From Clostridiales bacterium UBA4821 (GTDB taxonomy: Bacteria > Bacillota > Clostridia > Acetivibrionales > UBA4821): a stretch of DNA of 33,518 nucleotides. Location: contig DHFP01000138.1 in NCBI GenBank assembly GCA_002402315.1, positions 1-33,518 on the forward strand, written 5' to 3'. Position numbers and translations under genes: made by a program. Of this stretch, positions 32,530-33,518 are shown one piece after another (position 1 is the stretch's first letter; every line of letters begins with the position of its first letter). The notes under the pieces are model-generated. The model ran no database searches. It was not told the DNA's origin and worked only from the letters and a program-made list of their open reading frames with translations.

Positions 32530-32644
32530 GAATGATGGAATGATAAAAGAATTTTTTGTATTTTCTATTAACTTCCCCCTCTATGATGTCGATACTTAAT
32601 ATAGAGACATTATTTTATCTTTTCCATGGAGGGAGGTAATGCAT

Positions 32645-33202
32645 ATGTTAAACCCTGTAAAAAACAATCCGGTTGTTTTAATAGATGAAGGCCGAAGCAA
32701 AAAGCTTTTGAAAGAAAAAAGTTTTACACCAACAGAAGAACCCGGAATTGAAGTAAGCATAGGTCAACCTTTGCTTAATACTGCAACCTATTCTAAACCG
32801 CATGTTCCTATAAGCAGCAAAGATGAATTTTCTTTCAATAAACGGTTGGAGGATTTCTTTGAACCGCTCAGAATTTTTGTAGATAAACTTATTTCTATTC
32901 AGGACAACCTCTTGAAAAACGTACCCGTAAAATATCCTCAAGCCATTAACCAGGAGCAGTCTACTGAAGCAGAAGAATTAACTTCTGGAAACGGGGATCT
33001 GGGTATAGATAAAACCGCCGGGAGAATTGTTGAATTTGCAAAGGCAATCTCCGGCGGAGACAAAACGAAGGTCATCAACCTCAAAGAAGCCATTGACCAG
33101 AGTTTCAAAGAAGCAGAAGAAATTTTAGGCGAGTTACCTGAAATATCAGTAAAGACACATGATGAGGTATTTAAAAGGTTGGATGAATGGGAAAAGTCCT
33201 GA
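32645..33202 (+). CDS. DUF5610-like protein of unknown function
   Basis: A 185-residue cytosolic protein. ATG 32645 is preferred over ATG 32639 because GGAGGGAGG ends eight bases before it. The first 100 residues are low-complexity and probably flexible. The C-terminal part, DKTAGRIVEFAKAI...LKEAIDQSFKEAEEILGELPEISVKTHDEVFKRLDEW, resembles the DUF5610 pattern 'taeRIv.fa...i..gf.eAe.ilg.lP.is..t.d.v...ld.w'. The function of that domain is not known. It is followed by a strong terminator, at which a group II intron seems to have inserted. Confidence 0.6.
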   Translation: MLNPVKNNPVVLIDEGRSKKLLKEKSFTPTEEPGIEVSIGQPLLNTATYSKPHVPISSKDEFSFNKRLEDFFEPLRIFVDKLISIQDNLLKNVPVKYPQAINQEQSTEAEELTSGNGDLGIDKTAGRIVEFAKAISGGDKTKVINLKEAIDQSFKEAEEILGELPEISVKTHDEVFKRLDEWEKS

Positions 33203-33203
33203 T

Positions 33204-33242
33204 AAAAAATCTCCTGCCAAGTATATGGCAGGAGATTTTTTT
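33204..33242 (+). terminator. strong rho-independent terminator
   Basis: A perfect 16-bp stem (33204-33219 with 33226-33241) and T7. It begins directly after the upstream stop codon. Confidence 0.95.
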
Positions 33243-33243
33243 G

Positions 33244-33518
33244 GTGTGCCACGCATGGCGATTAACTAGGTGGCGAAAGTCCACTGTGGGGGTCTGTAGT
33301 TACCAACCACTAGCCAAGGAGAGAGGGTTTTAGAGTAAACACCCGTCTACTACTTCAGAAGCAATGTCTTTGTTTTTGTAAAATGAAGCTAAAATCCAGG
33401 ACCTATACTTTTAATGGCTAAATAGGCTAGTATAAGAACATCTGCTGTTGTAATAAAATATGTAACTGAGAATACTTTGAATTTTGTTTTAAGGAGAAAG
33501 AATAATAAAATAAATATA
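33244..33518 (+). mobile_element. 5' part of a group II intron, probably class IIC (runs off the window)
   Basis: Begins with GTGTG, the group II 5' splice-site consensus, one base after the T-run of a terminator. The region following is GC-richer and foldable, as expected of domain I: CTAGGTGG (near 33268) can pair with CCACTAG (near 33308) around GGCGAAAGTCCACTGTGGGG. Class IIC introns are known to insert behind terminator hairpins. No part of the reverse transcriptase/maturase ORF is inside the window; a purine-rich AAGGAGAAAG near the end might precede it. The 3' end is not visible. Confidence 0.65.

Noticed and set aside
1..33518. CRISPR arrays, rRNA genes, prophage modules, toxin-antitoxin pairs
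   Set aside because: I looked for regularly spaced direct repeats and for characteristic motifs of these and found none in the window.

Overview
The window looks like the chromosome of an anaerobic, endospore-forming clostridial Firmicute of the Acetivibrio/Ruminiclostridium type. The grounds are low G+C, strong AGGAGG-type ribosome sites with frequent GTG/TTG starts, sporulation and germination genes (spmA, spmB, a SleB-like hydrolase), an AbrB-family regulator, a Bacillus-type LexA box, and a PPi-type phosphofructokinase beside a split transketolase. No taxon can be named from sequence alone.

Layout. 1-1400: an isopropylmalate/isocitrate dehydrogenase and a tRNA-Lys(CTT) with a consensus promoter. 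1400-2470: a graveyard of transposase and GNAT-acetyltransferase fragments. 2490-7570 (minus): a MacB-type export operon (ATPase, permease, HlyD-like adaptor, TetR regulator). It starts from a TTGACT-17-TATAAT promoter flanked by two TGAC-N6-GTCA operators, and its adaptor gene carries a one-base frameshift. 7610-8460 (minus): the wreck of a two-gene radical-SAM/DUF4130 DNA-repair pair, still preceded by a perfect LexA box. 8579-12130: a two-component system, an exported DUF2680 protein, a small ferredoxin under a CsoR-like palindrome, a GC-rich terminator-ended island and a DUF1858 redox-disulfide protein. 12350-15040: a COG2509 flavoprotein and purA.

15128-18843: spmB and spmA, normally adjacent, are held apart by recQ on the opposite strand and a decayed MFS transporter. 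18902-21757 (minus): nurA followed by herA, a nuclease/translocase pair known from archaeal DNA-end resection. 21842-23861: abrB facing rsmI and a tRNA m6A methyltransferase, an order resembling the B. subtilis abrB region. 23959-25716: a dGTPase-like HD protein with a GC-rich, foldable leader inside a very AT-rich intergenic region.

25717-30456: an exported PQQ-repeat propeller, then both transketolase halves and PPi-type phosphofructokinase. This is the gene set expected for a transaldolase-free pentose phosphate route through sedoheptulose bisphosphate. 30567-33202: a diguanylate cyclase with an I-site, a SleB-like cortex hydrolase and two uncharacterised proteins. The window ends in what looks like the 5' end of a group II intron placed directly behind a rho-independent terminator, the habit of class IIC introns.

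The best candidates for new biology are the NurA-HerA pair, the LexA-controlled radical-SAM/DUF4130 remnant, the leader of the HD protein, and the minus-strand GC-rich island near 11.65 kb. Homology calls were made by eye from motifs.
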